Source: Onchidella celtica (taxonomy: Eukaryota; Mollusca; Gastropoda; Systellommatophora; Onchidiidae). From it: a stretch of DNA of 64,000 nucleotides. Under the pieces are notes generated by a model. The model worked only from the letters and a program-made list of their open reading frames with translations, searched no databases and was not told where the DNA came from. The DNA lies in contig OZ007569.1 in assembly GCA_963931925.1 (NCBI GenBank), positions 25,522,524-25,586,523 on the forward strand, given 5' to 3'. Positions within the stretch are counted from its first letter, which is position 1, and each line of letters opens with the position of its first letter. Below are positions 14,180 to 25,391 of this stretch, piece after piece. Made by a program: the position numbers and the translations under genes.

Positions 14180-14470
14180 ATTCTTTTTCTTTCTGTCTGT
14201 CTGTTTGCCTGTCTGTCTTTCTTTCTTTCTTTCTGTCTTTCTCTCTTCCCTTCTTTTTTCCCTATTTTTTTTTCGTTCTTTCTTTCTTTCTAGTCTTTAT
14301 TTCCTTCTTTCTAGTCTATCTTTCTTTCTTTCTTTCTAGTTGGTCCGTCTTCCTGTCTTTCTTTCTCCCTTTTTTTTCATCTTCTTTCTAGCTGTCTTTC
14401 TGTCTTTCTTACATTTCTTCTTTCTGCCTTTCATTCTCCCTTCTCATTCTTTCCCCCTTTTTTCTTCTGT
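14180..14470. repeat. (CTTT)n-rich pyrimidine tract
   Basis: TTTC/CTGT tetranucleotides with TAGT interruptions across about 290 bp. Open frames are compositional. Confidence 0.9.
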
Positions 14471-15131
14471 TGACAAACCCAGTTCACTCCGACTGGGAGA
14501 AATCGTGATCATTAATTATTTTGATTGATGCGTGTAGTGAAAAGTAACTATTATTATTGATAACCATGTTCAGTATTGTTGTTATAGAATTTCAATTGAT
14601 CACTTATTAACCACACTATAGTTTGACAGTCGATAGTTGGTCGTTTATACCAAATATTCATTTTACAGAATGCCGCCCTAACAGACAAGGATTGTGACCT
14701 TATTAAAATACATGTATATATGCAGAGCGTAGGGTGTAGACCCGATCAGTTCGACAACGGCTCATTTGCACCCAGGATGGTTTATAAATCGATCAGGTGT
14801 CTGAACACTGCAACGTGACATCATGGAAGTATTACATGTAGTATGAAAGCTTCCCACTGAACGTGGATCCTGCAGCTCGAACCAGGCTCGAGTAAAGCGT
14901 TCGCGACATGTCACCTACACTGTCTATCGAGTTAACAGTTGAGTTTTTTCTCATTTGACAGATTATTCCTCGGTGGCGACTAATTGTGTGTACCGGTACT
15001 TATAGAGGGCTTTGAACCAGAGTGTGTTATGTCCACTTTTATTCATTGCTCTTAACTACCTGTAGATGTCCGAGAACCAAAGTGTGTGACGTTATTTCAT
15101 AACCCGATAAAACTATTCATGTGACCTTGTT

Positions 15132-16054
15132 GAAGTTGGGGAGTAACCCATGTAAACCAGTTTAAGACGATGGGGAGTAACCCATGTAAACCAGTTTAAG
15201 ACGATGGGGAGTAACCCATGTAAACCAGTTTAAGACGATGGGGAGTAACCCATGTAAACCAGTTTAAGACGATGGGGAGTAACCCATGTAAACCAGTTTA
15301 AGACGATGGGGAGTAACCCATGTAAACCAGTTTAAGACGATGGGGAGTAACCCATGTAAACCAGTTTAAGACGATGGGGAGTAACCCATGTAAACCAGTT
15401 TAAGAGGATGGGGAGTAACCCATGTAAACCAGTTTAAGACGATGGGGAGTAACCCATGTAAACCAGTTTAAGACGATGGGGAGTAACCCATGTAAACCAG
15501 TTTAAGACGATGGGGAGTAACCCATGTAAACCAGTTTAAGACGATGGGGAGTAACCCATGTAAACCAGTTTAAGACGATGGGGAGTAACCCATGTAAACC
15601 AGTTTAAGACGATGGGGAGTAACCCATGTAAACCAGTTTAAGACGATGGGGAGTAACCCATGTAAACCAGTTTAAGAGGATGGGGAGTAACCCATGTAAA
15701 CCAGTTTAAGACGATGGGGAGTAACCCATGTAAACCAGTTTAAGAGGATGGGGAGTAACCCATGTAAACCAGTTTAAGACGATGGGGAGTAACCCATGTA
15801 AACCAGTTTAAGACGATGGGGAGTAACCCATGTAAACCAGTTTAAGACGATGGGGAGTAACCCATGTAAACCAGTTTAAGACGATGGGGAGTAACCCATG
15901 TAAACCAGTTTAAGACGATGGGGAGTAACCCATGTAAACCAGTTTAAGACGATGGGGAGTAACCCATGTAAACCAGTTTAAGACGATGGGGAGTAACCCA
16001 TGTAAACCAGTTTAAGACGATGGGGAGTAACCCATGTAAACCAGTTTAAGAGGA
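15132..16054. repeat. 34-bp minisatellite, about 27 copies
   Basis: A unit beginning GACGATGGGGAGTAACCCAT repeats with an exact 34-bp period, for example GACGA at 15166 and again at 15200. The copies are nearly identical; the main variant is GAGGATGGGG in place of GACGATGGGG, seen near 15403, 15674, 15745 and in the last unit. Such homogeneity implies recent amplification or ongoing gene conversion. The unit contains a small self-complementary block, GGGGAGTAACCC. It ends directly against a foldback element at 16073. Confidence 0.98.
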
Positions 16055-16072
16055 AATCTTGAAGAGGCGAAA

Positions 16073-16320
16073 CGAAGGGCGTTTTTGCCAAACCGGGAAA
16101 GTTTAATTTAACATGAGTTATGGCCCCTTTCAGATAGCCATTCAAAATAAGTGTAAGACGCGGTGTAAGTGTTAAGTTAAATCCGAAGATAGAGACGGGA
16201 CATAGCAAGTTTTATCTGACTACTTACACCGCGTCTTATACTATTTTTGAATGACTGTCTGAAAGGAGCCGTAACTCATGCAAAATTTGATGTACCCAGT
16301 TTGGGAAAAACGCCCTTCAA
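16073..16320. mobile_element. Foldback (inverted-repeat) element, MITE-like
   Basis: Two arms of about 95 bp are reverse complements with scattered mismatches: 16073-16171 and 16219-16320, separated by a loop of about 50 bp. The outer ends share AAGGGCGTTTTT and the inner ends share ACTTACACCGCGTCTTA. It has no coding capacity. It may be a small non-autonomous DNA transposon; no clear target duplication is visible because its left side abuts the minisatellite. Confidence 0.75.
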
Positions 16321-16914
16321 TATTAATGTCTTAGGACTTCGTAAATTTGAGCAATTTATTTTTTTTGTACCCATTCGACAGGGATACTGCGGGCGATTCA
16401 ATGCAATCTGTCACTAACTGACCATAGCTGCTCTCGTATTGCTGACATGGGGACGGTTTAGAGACACATTAACCCTCGCAACGCCGGCCAGAGAATTGGC
16501 TTGGCCAAACGTGTCTTTAATGAGTCATGGTCATCCAAAGGGCGGACGACTAGCAGATTTCTTTGTGTGCAAAGCAGGGACCAATTGTTGGGCCCTTGTA
16601 AATTAATTTATCGCCCCTTTGTGTGTGGTTGATGAGCGCTCCCCCCCCCTCGCCGGTCGGGGGTGAGGTGGGGAAAGTCGCAAGGGGGGGGGGGGGGGGA
16701 ATCTTTTGTTGGTGTCGTTTGTTTATGGAAATTTGAACCATGGCAAGAAATTTCCTTTTTTTTTTTCCCTCTTCTGATTTCTTTGGGCTGGAAAAATTCT
16801 TGCAACTGAGGAACAAAATGGCTTCTTTTCTATCTCTTGCATTTTTTTGGATTTTTTAAAATTACATCATCCCCCCCCCCCCCGTTAATTCGTTCTCCCG
16901 TTTTGTCTGTCTGC
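16321..16914. other. Geneless stretch
   Basis: No gene seen. C- and G-runs lie at about 16640-16648, 16685-16699 and 16870-16883. Confidence 0.5.
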
Positions 16915-17110
16915 CTGTGTCTATGTGTATCACACACACACACCCACAAACACACACACACACTCAATGAGAGATAAACACTCACATACAGTGGCAGAGA
17001 AAGACAGACAGACAGACAGACAGACAGAGAGAAAAAGAGATAGAAAAAGACAGAGAGAGAGAGAGACAGACAGACAGAAAGAGACAGCGAAGTAGAGACG
17101 GAGGGATGCA
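16915..17110. repeat. CA and GACA/GAGA repeats
   Basis: Short CA repeats (16932-16965) followed by GACA and GAGA repeats to about 17110. The minus-strand Ser/Leu/Cys/Val open frame over it is a repeat translation. Confidence 0.85.
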
Positions 17111-17465
17111 GAGAGAAACGGACACGTTCACAAGGAAAGAGAGAAAGAGGAATTTTTTTTTTCTCTCTCCACCCGCTCGAAAATGTCTTGGCCACCCCTT
17201 TTTTTCACCGATTCCTCGCCCCCCCCCCCCCTTCCTAAAAAAATAATCCTCGTGCTCTGTCTGAATGAATGAATGAAACTAGGAACTAATTATTCAATAT
17301 TCATACGCGGACGGTACTGAGTCCCCTACTTGATCACGCGACACCGAATCTCACTACTTTTCACTCCATTAACCAGCAAGGATCACCCTCATTAAGGAGC
17401 TGTACTGTAGGGTATCTGGTCACCAGCTGAGGACTAACTGTAAAATCTTTCTCAATTATTAATCA

Positions 17466-17725
17466 TGAAATTGTCCCCTTAGAATGACAAGGTTCTATCT
17501 GCACTTTTGGGCTGAACTGAGTTACACACTACACACTACTTCTTACAGGCCTTCTCCATTGCGTGTCAAAATATCAGCGGATACGGTGTGTAATTTGTAA
17601 ATATTGCTAAAAAGATAGTAAGCCACTAAAAGCTATGAGTACACGAAACTTTAATCCTCGATTTCTTAAAAGTTGAAGGAAGGGAGTTAGAACCTTGTCA
17701 TTCTAATGGGACAAAATGTTCGAAG
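17466..17725. mobile_element. Foldback element, short inverted repeats
   Basis: The left arm near 17469-17498 and right arm near 17689-17716 are inverted copies sharing TTAGAATGACAAGGTTCTA at their core, about 190 bp apart. The interior is AT-rich and non-coding. This is MITE-like, but a target-site duplication could not be assigned. Confidence 0.6.
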
Positions 17726-17819
17726 CCACATCAGATTCACAGTAACGTATGTAGTTTATGGAATAATTGTATCGTTGTTTAGTTTTAGATGAAATAAACA
17801 GAGTTGCATTTTTTTAAAG

Positions 17820-18400
17820 TTTCCCTACGAAAAGAGGTCACTGGAAGACTTGACATTTAAAACAGCTAAAAACATTTAAACATTTAAAAAGAAATAATTT
17901 GGAGTTTTTGGGTGTTACTTCAAGTTGAGACGCAGTTTAAGCTTTCACAAGACAAACAAAAAGAAAGAAAAGAAATAATGGCACATTTCAACGTTAAACA
18001 GATTTAATATTGGAAATGGCTGAGAGTTTTTATTGGTTTTTACCTGAAACTGGGTTGTAGTTTAGGCTTCCACAGAAAATTGAAAATAATGCAATGTTTT
18101 TGGCATCATGTGAAATGTTAAGACTTCCTGCTTTAATATTGGAAATAGCTGAGAGTTTTTATTGGTTTTGACCTGAAACTGGGTTGTAGTTTAGGCTTCC
18201 ACAGAAAATTGAAAATAGTGCAATGTTTTTGGCATCAGGTGAAATGTTAAGACTTCCTGCGAAAGAGGAGACAATGGAAGATTTAAAACTTTCACAGCTT
18301 TAGCAGTAGAAATAGTTTAGATTTTTTGGCCCTACGTGAATTTGAGTTGTATTTTAAGCTTTCATAAGAAACCGGAAGCGTTGGAAGATAGACCGTGGCA
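17820..18400. repeat. Tandem repeat, two close and two diverged copies
   Basis: Two adjacent units of about 130 bp (roughly 18000-18130 and 18131-18260) are about 95% alike by eye, sharing words such as GAAACTGGGTTGTAGTTTAG. Flanking blocks at 17820-18000 and 18260-18400 keep the same order of words (GGAAGA, TTTAAAAC, GAGTTG, TTTAAGCTTTCA) and look like older copies of the same unit. Confidence 0.8.
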
Positions 18401-18904
18401 GGAAAATACTTACTGTTTCGATCTTATGCCTTAGATTTCCGTTAAATCACACCCCTGTGTTTGTTGCTTTCTGATTTATTTTGTTTTTTTATTGTTTGTT
18501 TTTCTCCGCACAATCTTTCTGTCTTCTGACTCTTGTTTCTTCGCTCTCTATCTCTGTCCGCACTAGGCCGTCCACCCCTCCCCTGTCCTGCTGGTTATGG
18601 TACTCACCACAGAATTCTAGAGATCAAGGCTATACTCTGACATTGACAAGGCTACCGATAAGCCGATTTGAATCACCGGCTCACGGCAATGCTTCATACT
18701 GACAAAATAGTACATGTACTCATCAGTGGATTGATTAGTGAGGGGACTTAAAATCCCCCACCCCCCCTTTTTTTTCCCTTCCGCTGGACTCCCACTGTGT
18801 CCAGGATAAAACACTCACAATCTTTTTTATCAGCCCGATCTTTGCGTGGGAGGGCCTCTCGGAGGATTTCCTTCATTCTTTTTGGCTTCCTGTAGTTCTT
18901 CACC

Positions 18905-19160
18905 GTTTTCATCTTACATTCATTTTTTTTTCACCCTCTTCTCCTAAGCCCCCCCCCTCCCCATCTCCTTCTTTCCTCATTTTCCTCCTCCTCTTCCTCA
19001 GTCTTCTTCGTTCGTCGCCTCATTCTCCGGTTTTCTTATTCCTTACTCCGGCTCCTCTTTCCATCTCATCCTCCTCCATTTCCTCTTTATCCGTCTGTTC
19101 TTCTTTATCTTCTCCTTCCTCTCTATCCTTTTTCCGTATCCACGTTTTCCGCACTTTATT
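18905..19160. repeat. Pyrimidine-rich tract
   Basis: Imperfect CTCCT/TTCC-rich sequence on the plus strand. It lies in an otherwise geneless region (18401-19319). Confidence 0.6.
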
Positions 19161-19319
19161 CTTCATGTCTCGAATTCTTCATGTCTCTGTCTTCACCCTA
19201 AGGCTTGTCTTCCCTGTGAAACAAAACTTACAAAAAACAATATCTATGAAACACAAGCACAGACCGATAGTGCGATACTCTGTCAGTTAGTAACGCTGTA
19301 TCTGTCTTTGTGCACAGTG

Positions 19320-19490
19320 AAGCTGGATTCTCATATGTACGGAAACGGCAAAAAATCCCTCATCTAGTAAAAAGAAAGAGTGTTTCCATGTGTACGGAAA
19401 CGGCATGCGGAAACATTGTATTTCACTACTTGAATGGTTTTTGGTGTTTCAGTTGCCCTCTCCGTTTCCGTATACATGAGAACCCAGCTT
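19320..19490. mobile_element. MITE with 29-bp terminal inverted repeats
   Basis: A 171-bp unit has inverted ends at 19320-19348 and 19462-19490 that agree at about 26 of 29 positions, both containing ACGGAAACGG. An internal direct copy of GTACGGAAACGG lies at about 19392-19404. The small size, clear inverted ends and lack of coding fit a MITE. Which superfamily mobilised it cannot be told by eye. Confidence 0.8.
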
Positions 19491-19619
19491 AACTATTTTT
19501 ATGAAAAAAAAATTCCACTGCAAACATGTTTTCACACGTCATACCAAGTTGTACAAGTTATATGACAATGTGTATTGTAGGTGATTTTCATATCATTCCT
19601 CATCTCACTTGTTCCATCC

Positions 19620-19975
19620 TTTTATCTGTCTCTGTCTTTTTGTCTGTCTGTCTCTCTCTCTCTATGCCTGTCTCTCTCTCTCTCTCTCCCACTTATTTTC
19701 TTTCCTCTTTCTCTCTCACCCTCCCTCTCTCTCACTTTTCTTTTTCTTTCTTCCTTCTTTTTTCTTTCTTTCTTTCTTTCTTTTTCCCTTCTTTCTCTCT
19801 ATCTCTCGCCTTCCTTTTTTCTTTCCTTCCTTCCTTCCTTCTTACATTCTTTCTTTCTCTTTTTTTCTTTGTTTCTTTATCGTTCTTCTGTCTTCCTTTC
19901 TTTTTCTTTCGTTCTTTCTTTTATATCGCTCCTTCGTTTCTTCCTTTCTGCTTCCTTTCTTTCGTTTTTCCCTTA
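19620..19975. repeat. Pyrimidine-rich TC/TTTC tract
   Basis: TCTG, TC and TTTC blocks across about 355 bp. All three plus-strand frames are open with Ser/Leu/Phe content only. Confidence 0.9.
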
Positions 19976-21273
19976 TTATTAATCAAGTTTCAAGTTTAGT
20001 TTATTATAGGCCTGGCGGCCAATTCGAAAACACACAAGAATCATGTGAACAATCTTAGAAAAGATTAAACAAACAAACAAACAGACAAAATGCGTGGTCG
20101 TTCACTCTCTCCGCTCCCTGCATCATTTATACACTTACTTATTATAGTATACAATCAAATACAGCTTGTAATTGCCAGCAACAGTCATCATTTTAAATTC
20201 CCCCCCTCTCCTACATAACCGATCTTTCCTCACCTTTATCTTTTATTAATACTGTACAGACCCACCCAATTCATCCTTGGTAGACTTTCTTTGAAGTTAA
20301 CGAATCTCGGGGGGTAGTATAAGGGGTGGGGGTGAAGGGGCATCACTACTATTTAAGGGGGTAACACACCACTACAGCAAATTACACCAGATGCACCCAC
20401 GTGCCGTGAGTCACGCACACCCCCCCCCCCGAGTTATCTCCTCCCACTCATAAGGAAACAAATAATCTCCGCCGTCTTTGCAAGAGTTCATTCCCTTGTT
20501 CACCCCACTGGTGATCTCCCTTGGTACGTGATCTCCTCACACTTGGTGCTGTGTGGGGTTTCATTTCAGGACATTTTAGCCAGAGTTTTTCATAATCATT
20601 CTTCCGTTATGTTTGTATGTAATCACGTAAATGTCCCGGGGGGGGGGGGGGGGACACGTATAACCCTGAGGTTATCGTAGTTTTATTAAGTGTGGAATTT
20701 CGAAGGTCAGTGATAAACTGTCGGAACTCGGTTTTTACACATTTTTCAGAAAAAGCAAACGAAAAAAAAAAAACTGAGTAACTTTTTTTTTTTTTACCAG
20801 ACTTAATACTCATGATATTAAAAAAAAAAAAAGGTAAGGAGGAGTATGAGAAAGAAAGAATGAAAGAAACAAGAACCGATGAAGTTAATAAATTCACAAC
20901 TGCTCAGGTTAATGTGATGAAGTATTTTGTTTCCTCTCGCTGTCAGTTGTATAAAGATACTTGTAAGTTATTCTATGCCCCCGTTCTTTCTCTCTCTCTC
21001 TCTCTCCCCTCCCTCTCTCGTTCTTCCTCTCCCCAGGGGGGGGGGGGGGAGACTCAAGAAGAACGGGAAGGGAGGAAACTCAACAGGAACTGGGTGACAA
21101 AAATCATTACAGGGGTCCGGTAATGCGCCTTTGTTCTCCACCTGTGCAGCTGATCCAAAATAATGAGATGTGGCCGAATGAATTGAAGTTGACAGTTGGA
21201 AGGGGAAAGGAGGAAGCAACGCTAAACTTGCGTGGGAGAAACAAAGAAAATGGTAATTAGGAATAAATTATGG
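19976..21273. other. Geneless stretch
   Basis: No supportable gene. It contains G16 at 20638-20653, A/T homopolymers near 20760-20835, a short TC repeat at 20985-21010 and a G-run at about 21036-21049. Confidence 0.5.
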
Positions 21274-21276
21274 TTA

Positions 21277-23181
21277 GGGACCGTTCACAAACCATGTGGA
21301 CAGCTAGGGGGGAGGGGAGGGTTTGTAAAATGTCCACACTCTGTCCACAGGAGGGGGGGGGGGGTGCATCAGTTTGTCCACGTGGCACATGTAGTGATGA
21401 AAAGTAAGAAAAAATTGCCATGCTTGCTTAAACTTGTTAAGTCAGATATGTCACGAGCAGGTGAGCTGGGATCAGTAGTTACGGGGGCAGGGGGTAGAGT
21501 AAAGTTAACCCACGGCCCACGGGTAATGAAAAGCGTGCATGTTGTGAGTGGGGGGGTCTGCATGAGGCGAGAGCGCTGTACTACTATCACTGCAAGTTAG
21601 AAGGTCCCAGGGGACGGACGTGAGTGAGAACAGTCGGGAGATTGTGACAGTGTTTTCCAGTGACGACTGGTAGGTGGAACGATGATTGATAATTATGATT
21701 GATGTATTATATTCGTCTACGACCACGATGTAAATAAGTATATGTGAGGAATGTGGAAGTCCTTGATACTGAATATAGCAATGTGCGCCATGAGCGATAG
21801 ATGGAAGTTAGCTTCATGGATTTGTAGCGAGAGTGAGTAGGGTGTAATACGGTGGAGGTGTTACCGTAAGATGTTTGGTGAGTGAAATGTGAACTATTGT
21901 GTGTACGCTTCATGAGTTGTAATGAGGGGTGAAGTGATTAGAAATGGTATGGTATTATACCAATGTAATGTTATTTTTGTAGGTGCCGAGGTCGGGCCGA
22001 AGAGCGCCGCCTACGGTGAGCACAGGGGATAGGCCAGCATAGGGCCGAAGGCCACACTTAGGCCAGGAGTGAAGCTGTCGGTGCAGGACAGTAGAGGCAC
22101 ATGAGTCGTGGCAGTCTGGCCACAGACAGGGATGTATATATGATCGTGAATGTGCTATTAAGATGTATTACTGTGACATGGATGGATTACTGTGCGAATG
22201 AGATATTCATGTGAATTGAAGTATTAACGTGCTATGGCCACGTGAAGTGTATAGGAGGCTAAGGTGTATTGCCATAGGGAGGCGCTATTGAGAGACTGTG
22301 GTGTGAAAGAATACTAGTGTGTCATTAAGACCCTGAGTGGAGAGGCTGAGGCGTCTTTAGAAGTAATTACCGGGTTGTGGACCCGAGGAAGTGTGCTTAC
22401 GGAAGAGGGCCGTGGACGGCAGTTAACTTGAAGGATATAATGTATGTATGTAATTGCACTGTATCCTTATCTTTATATTTATGTTTAATAAATGTGTGAG
22501 TCTGATGGGTTGTTCTGTTAAGTGTTATACTTGTTCGTTCGTGATTGTTGTCCTGTTATAACCATCGCATCTCCCAGTCTGGGATTTGTGACAAGATTCA
22601 CCTTTCGTTTTTTACTATATTTACAAGCAGAAGAAAGTGATGATGCCAGTGCTTGTGATGTCTTTATTTACAGTGGTCATGACAAAATGCCAATATACAG
22701 AAACATCTTTGATGCAATGCAGTGTCCTTGGAGTGGACTAATGAGTGAATGTTTCTGTGTACTGGTATTTTGTCTCTCGCTGTCAATGTGCCCAAAACCA
22801 AAATCTTTTTTAAGTTTACACAATTTTCTTAAGAGAACAAGCTATTTTAATTAGAATGTTTAGGAACCATTTTTCAATGTGAATTTGAATTGTAAAAGCA
22901 CTGGTTGGAGGTTCACTCCGTTGTGGTATGCTCAAAAAAAACATTATATGTATGCCTACAAGTTTGATGTCTTGCCAATTACTTGTTTTCATTTTTCAGG
23001 AACAATAAAGGTTAAAGAAATATTAGCATGTGGTGTTTCACAATGTGTTTTGATATCGGTACCATGGACATCCACAGGGTGGGGGGGGGGGGGGGGGGAA
23101 GACATTTGTCCACACCTGTCCACATTGGGGGCGGGTCCCAAAAACGGTCAAAATTTGTCCACATGGTTTGTGAACGGTCCC
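21277..23181. mobile_element. Non-autonomous DNA transposon, 26-bp TIRs, TTA target duplication
   Basis: The first 26 bp (21277-21302, beginning GGGACCGTTCACAAACC) are an exact reverse complement of the last 26 bp (23156-23181). TTA flanks both ends (21274-21276 and 23182-23184), a 3-bp target duplication. Inside each end are further TGTCCAC words and a long G-run, so the subterminal regions are also inverted and repeated. A TTA duplication and a GGG start are known of PIF/Harbinger-type elements; that assignment is tentative. No transposase motif was found in the 1.9 kb interior. A frame at 22522-22854 has one non-repetitive stretch but no recognised domain. Confidence 0.85.
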
Positions 23182-23984
23182 TTACGATGTGAAGCGAGAA
23201 CCTGAGAAAGTACAGTCATTTCCAAGTGAAGCCGAAGGGTGAAAATACTGAGATTTGTTCACTGTAAGTGTAAGTTCGGCTATAGTGACCTTAGTTCTTG
23301 TTTGTTCCAATTCCACTCTTTGAACAACTGAGAAATTCGATGTTCAACGTTTGCAGCTTTAGAATTATGAAAAGGAGTTAGAATAAATCGGAACTGTGAA
23401 ACAGCTTGATAAGTGCCACAGCGTGTTCTAAGCAAGTGTCGAAGTGGACATTTAATATAGGCCCACCTCTTATACCAAAATATATCAAGTTCTACGGAAG
23501 ATGGAGATAGAAAAAAAAAGAACTAAGGTCGCTATACGGGCACTGTTTTCTCTATTTGGTTTCATTTGAAAACTATTCATTCCTACCAAAGATCACTTGA
23601 AATGCGGCCAAAAAAGAAATGAAAGAAAAGAAAAATTACATTTTGCAAAGACTCATGCCAGAATTTGTACCCAGAGAAGGAAACTGTATGAATTCTAAAA
23701 CAAGCAGGAAAAATAATACTTATCAGTCAAACGCGTTTTTGATTCGTCAAGAATTTACGGCACATTTTCCTTATCTCTAACGCGGTGTATAGGGCTTGGG
23801 AAATACATTTTGTGTCCCATATTCAAAAGGTGCTCTAAGGCAAACTGAAAATTAATATACTCAATGTTATATCATTTCTATGCTGGTATGTTCCTTGGGA
23901 TATCAACTTTGCAGTTTTGACAGGGAGAACATAGTGTGATGCCTGTTTTGTTTGCTATCTTCAATTTTATAGCCCTGCCAAAAA
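23182..23984. other. Geneless stretch between two transposons
   Basis: AT-rich sequence with no recognised gene or repeat. Confidence 0.4.
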
Positions 23985-24330
23985 GTGTCTGATGTCACAT
24001 CTTAGAAACCCTCTAAAAACACATAATGTAGTTTTATAAGATAAAACTCTTTTGTTTTAGGTATCTCTGAGCTGGTACAAAGAAGAAAAATCTAATTCCA
24101 TGGCAGATGCAACCCAAAACAATGAAAAAATAGGAAGTGCTGGGTGTCACTTGTAACCTCAGACACTTGCACTGTGTGACAGTTCTATTCATTGATTTAC
24201 CGGTGACATTTCACAATATCATTTTCATTTTTGTAGCATTTTTAGGCAAAATAGCTGCAGAAAACAGCTTTGGTGTGACATTGTAGATTTCCATTTCGTT
24301 CAACAACATTTTCAAGGTCTGATGTTACAC
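23985..24330. repeat. Left subterminal motif cluster
   Basis: Variants of GTGTCTGATGTTACAC lie at about 23985-24000, 24143-24167 (two opposed half-copies) and 24317-24330. The last is followed by GTGACGGACAAT, which recurs near the right end at about 32226. Confidence 0.7.
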
Positions 24331-24842
24331 ATAGATACGTGACGGACAATATAGCAACATACAGAGTTTTGGAACTTTGAGACGAAATGAAAGGAAAACA
24401 GAGATTAATTCACTTTTTTCTTTTATTAACTATAAGTTTGAAACCAGCAGAGCACCTCAGAACAACAGAACATCTGATATAAACATTAAAATGTGACATG
24501 AATAATTTTGCAAAATCATTTCGGAATGTCATGAACATAAATTGTATGGAAAGCAATGCTACAAAATGATCCATAATACATAAGAATATTCCCTTGCTCT
24601 TACAAAGAAAGGAAGACAGATCACATATAATATCTAAAACAATGATTGTTATGGGCATTACTAGCAATTACAAAGGCCACAAAACTTATCTTTGAAACAG
24701 ACTACAAATCTGCAATGCAGTCACAGACACAAAAGGCACAAATTCCAAAGATAAAATTCAGCTCAACATGTCCTAGTGTGATGATGGCTGTATAAAAGTT
24801 GGTTGACATAAATTTCATAAATATTGTAATTATTTATTGTGA

Positions 24843-25391
24843 TTACCGTGAACTACTCTCAGAATAAGATGAATGATCTCTGGTATAATCTTCAAATGAT
24901 ACCATGATATCAGAGCTCATCGGCAACAAGGGAACAATATGGTTTGCCACCCAATAGCTGTCTGTCATGTCAGTTCTGTCAAAGGACCACATGATCGGTA
25001 CAGTGCGTTCTGGATGACATGAAAATCTAGAAGTAAAATACTGCTTGAACAATTTTCTGACAGAACGGGGACCCTTAGAAGGGTAAATAGAAAGAATGTT
25101 CACATTAACAACATTGGGAAAAGCCTCAAGTTGCCATAAACCAAGGCGCCGACCTAGTTTGATGGTCTCGAGAATTTCAGATTCAAAAATCGCCGGGAGA
25201 CAATTCTCATTCTCCAAGTCCAGTCCTTGACCACATGGAGATAGCAATGCAATTTGCATATTATAATTGGCAGGTTTCTTCAAGTAAAAGTTTTTGTTGA
25301 GCGTCAGTTCAACAACTGCCCTGCACCTTAATTCCAAGTGGAAGTCCTGACTGCCGCAGCAAGCCAGGCCCACAGCCCGTGGCATCTCCAA
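24843..25391 (-). pseudogene. OTU-protease-like C-terminal domain of the transposon protein
   Basis: This frame continues the transposon protein after a frameshift. It shows GSQDFHLELRCRAVVELTLN, then LGLWQLEAFPNVVNVNILSI, VPIMWS and NHIVPLL. The order, a helix after the catalytic Cys, a central LGLW..A block and a final NH-hydrophobic-PL strand with His, matches OTU-type cysteine proteases carried by some transposons. The expected DGNC nucleophile loop would fall at the frameshift; GDATGCG is seen just before it in the upstream frame. Protease activity therefore cannot be judged. OTU domains remove ubiquitin; a role in protecting the transposase is speculation. Confidence 0.5.

Noticed and set aside
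15132-16054. CRISPR array
   Set aside because: The 34-bp units are contiguous with no unique spacers, so this is a minisatellite, not repeat-spacer architecture.
22522-22854. Protein-coding gene inside the TTA-flanked transposon
   Set aside because: The frame has a short plausible stretch but no domain, no convincing splice sites and no relation to transposases.
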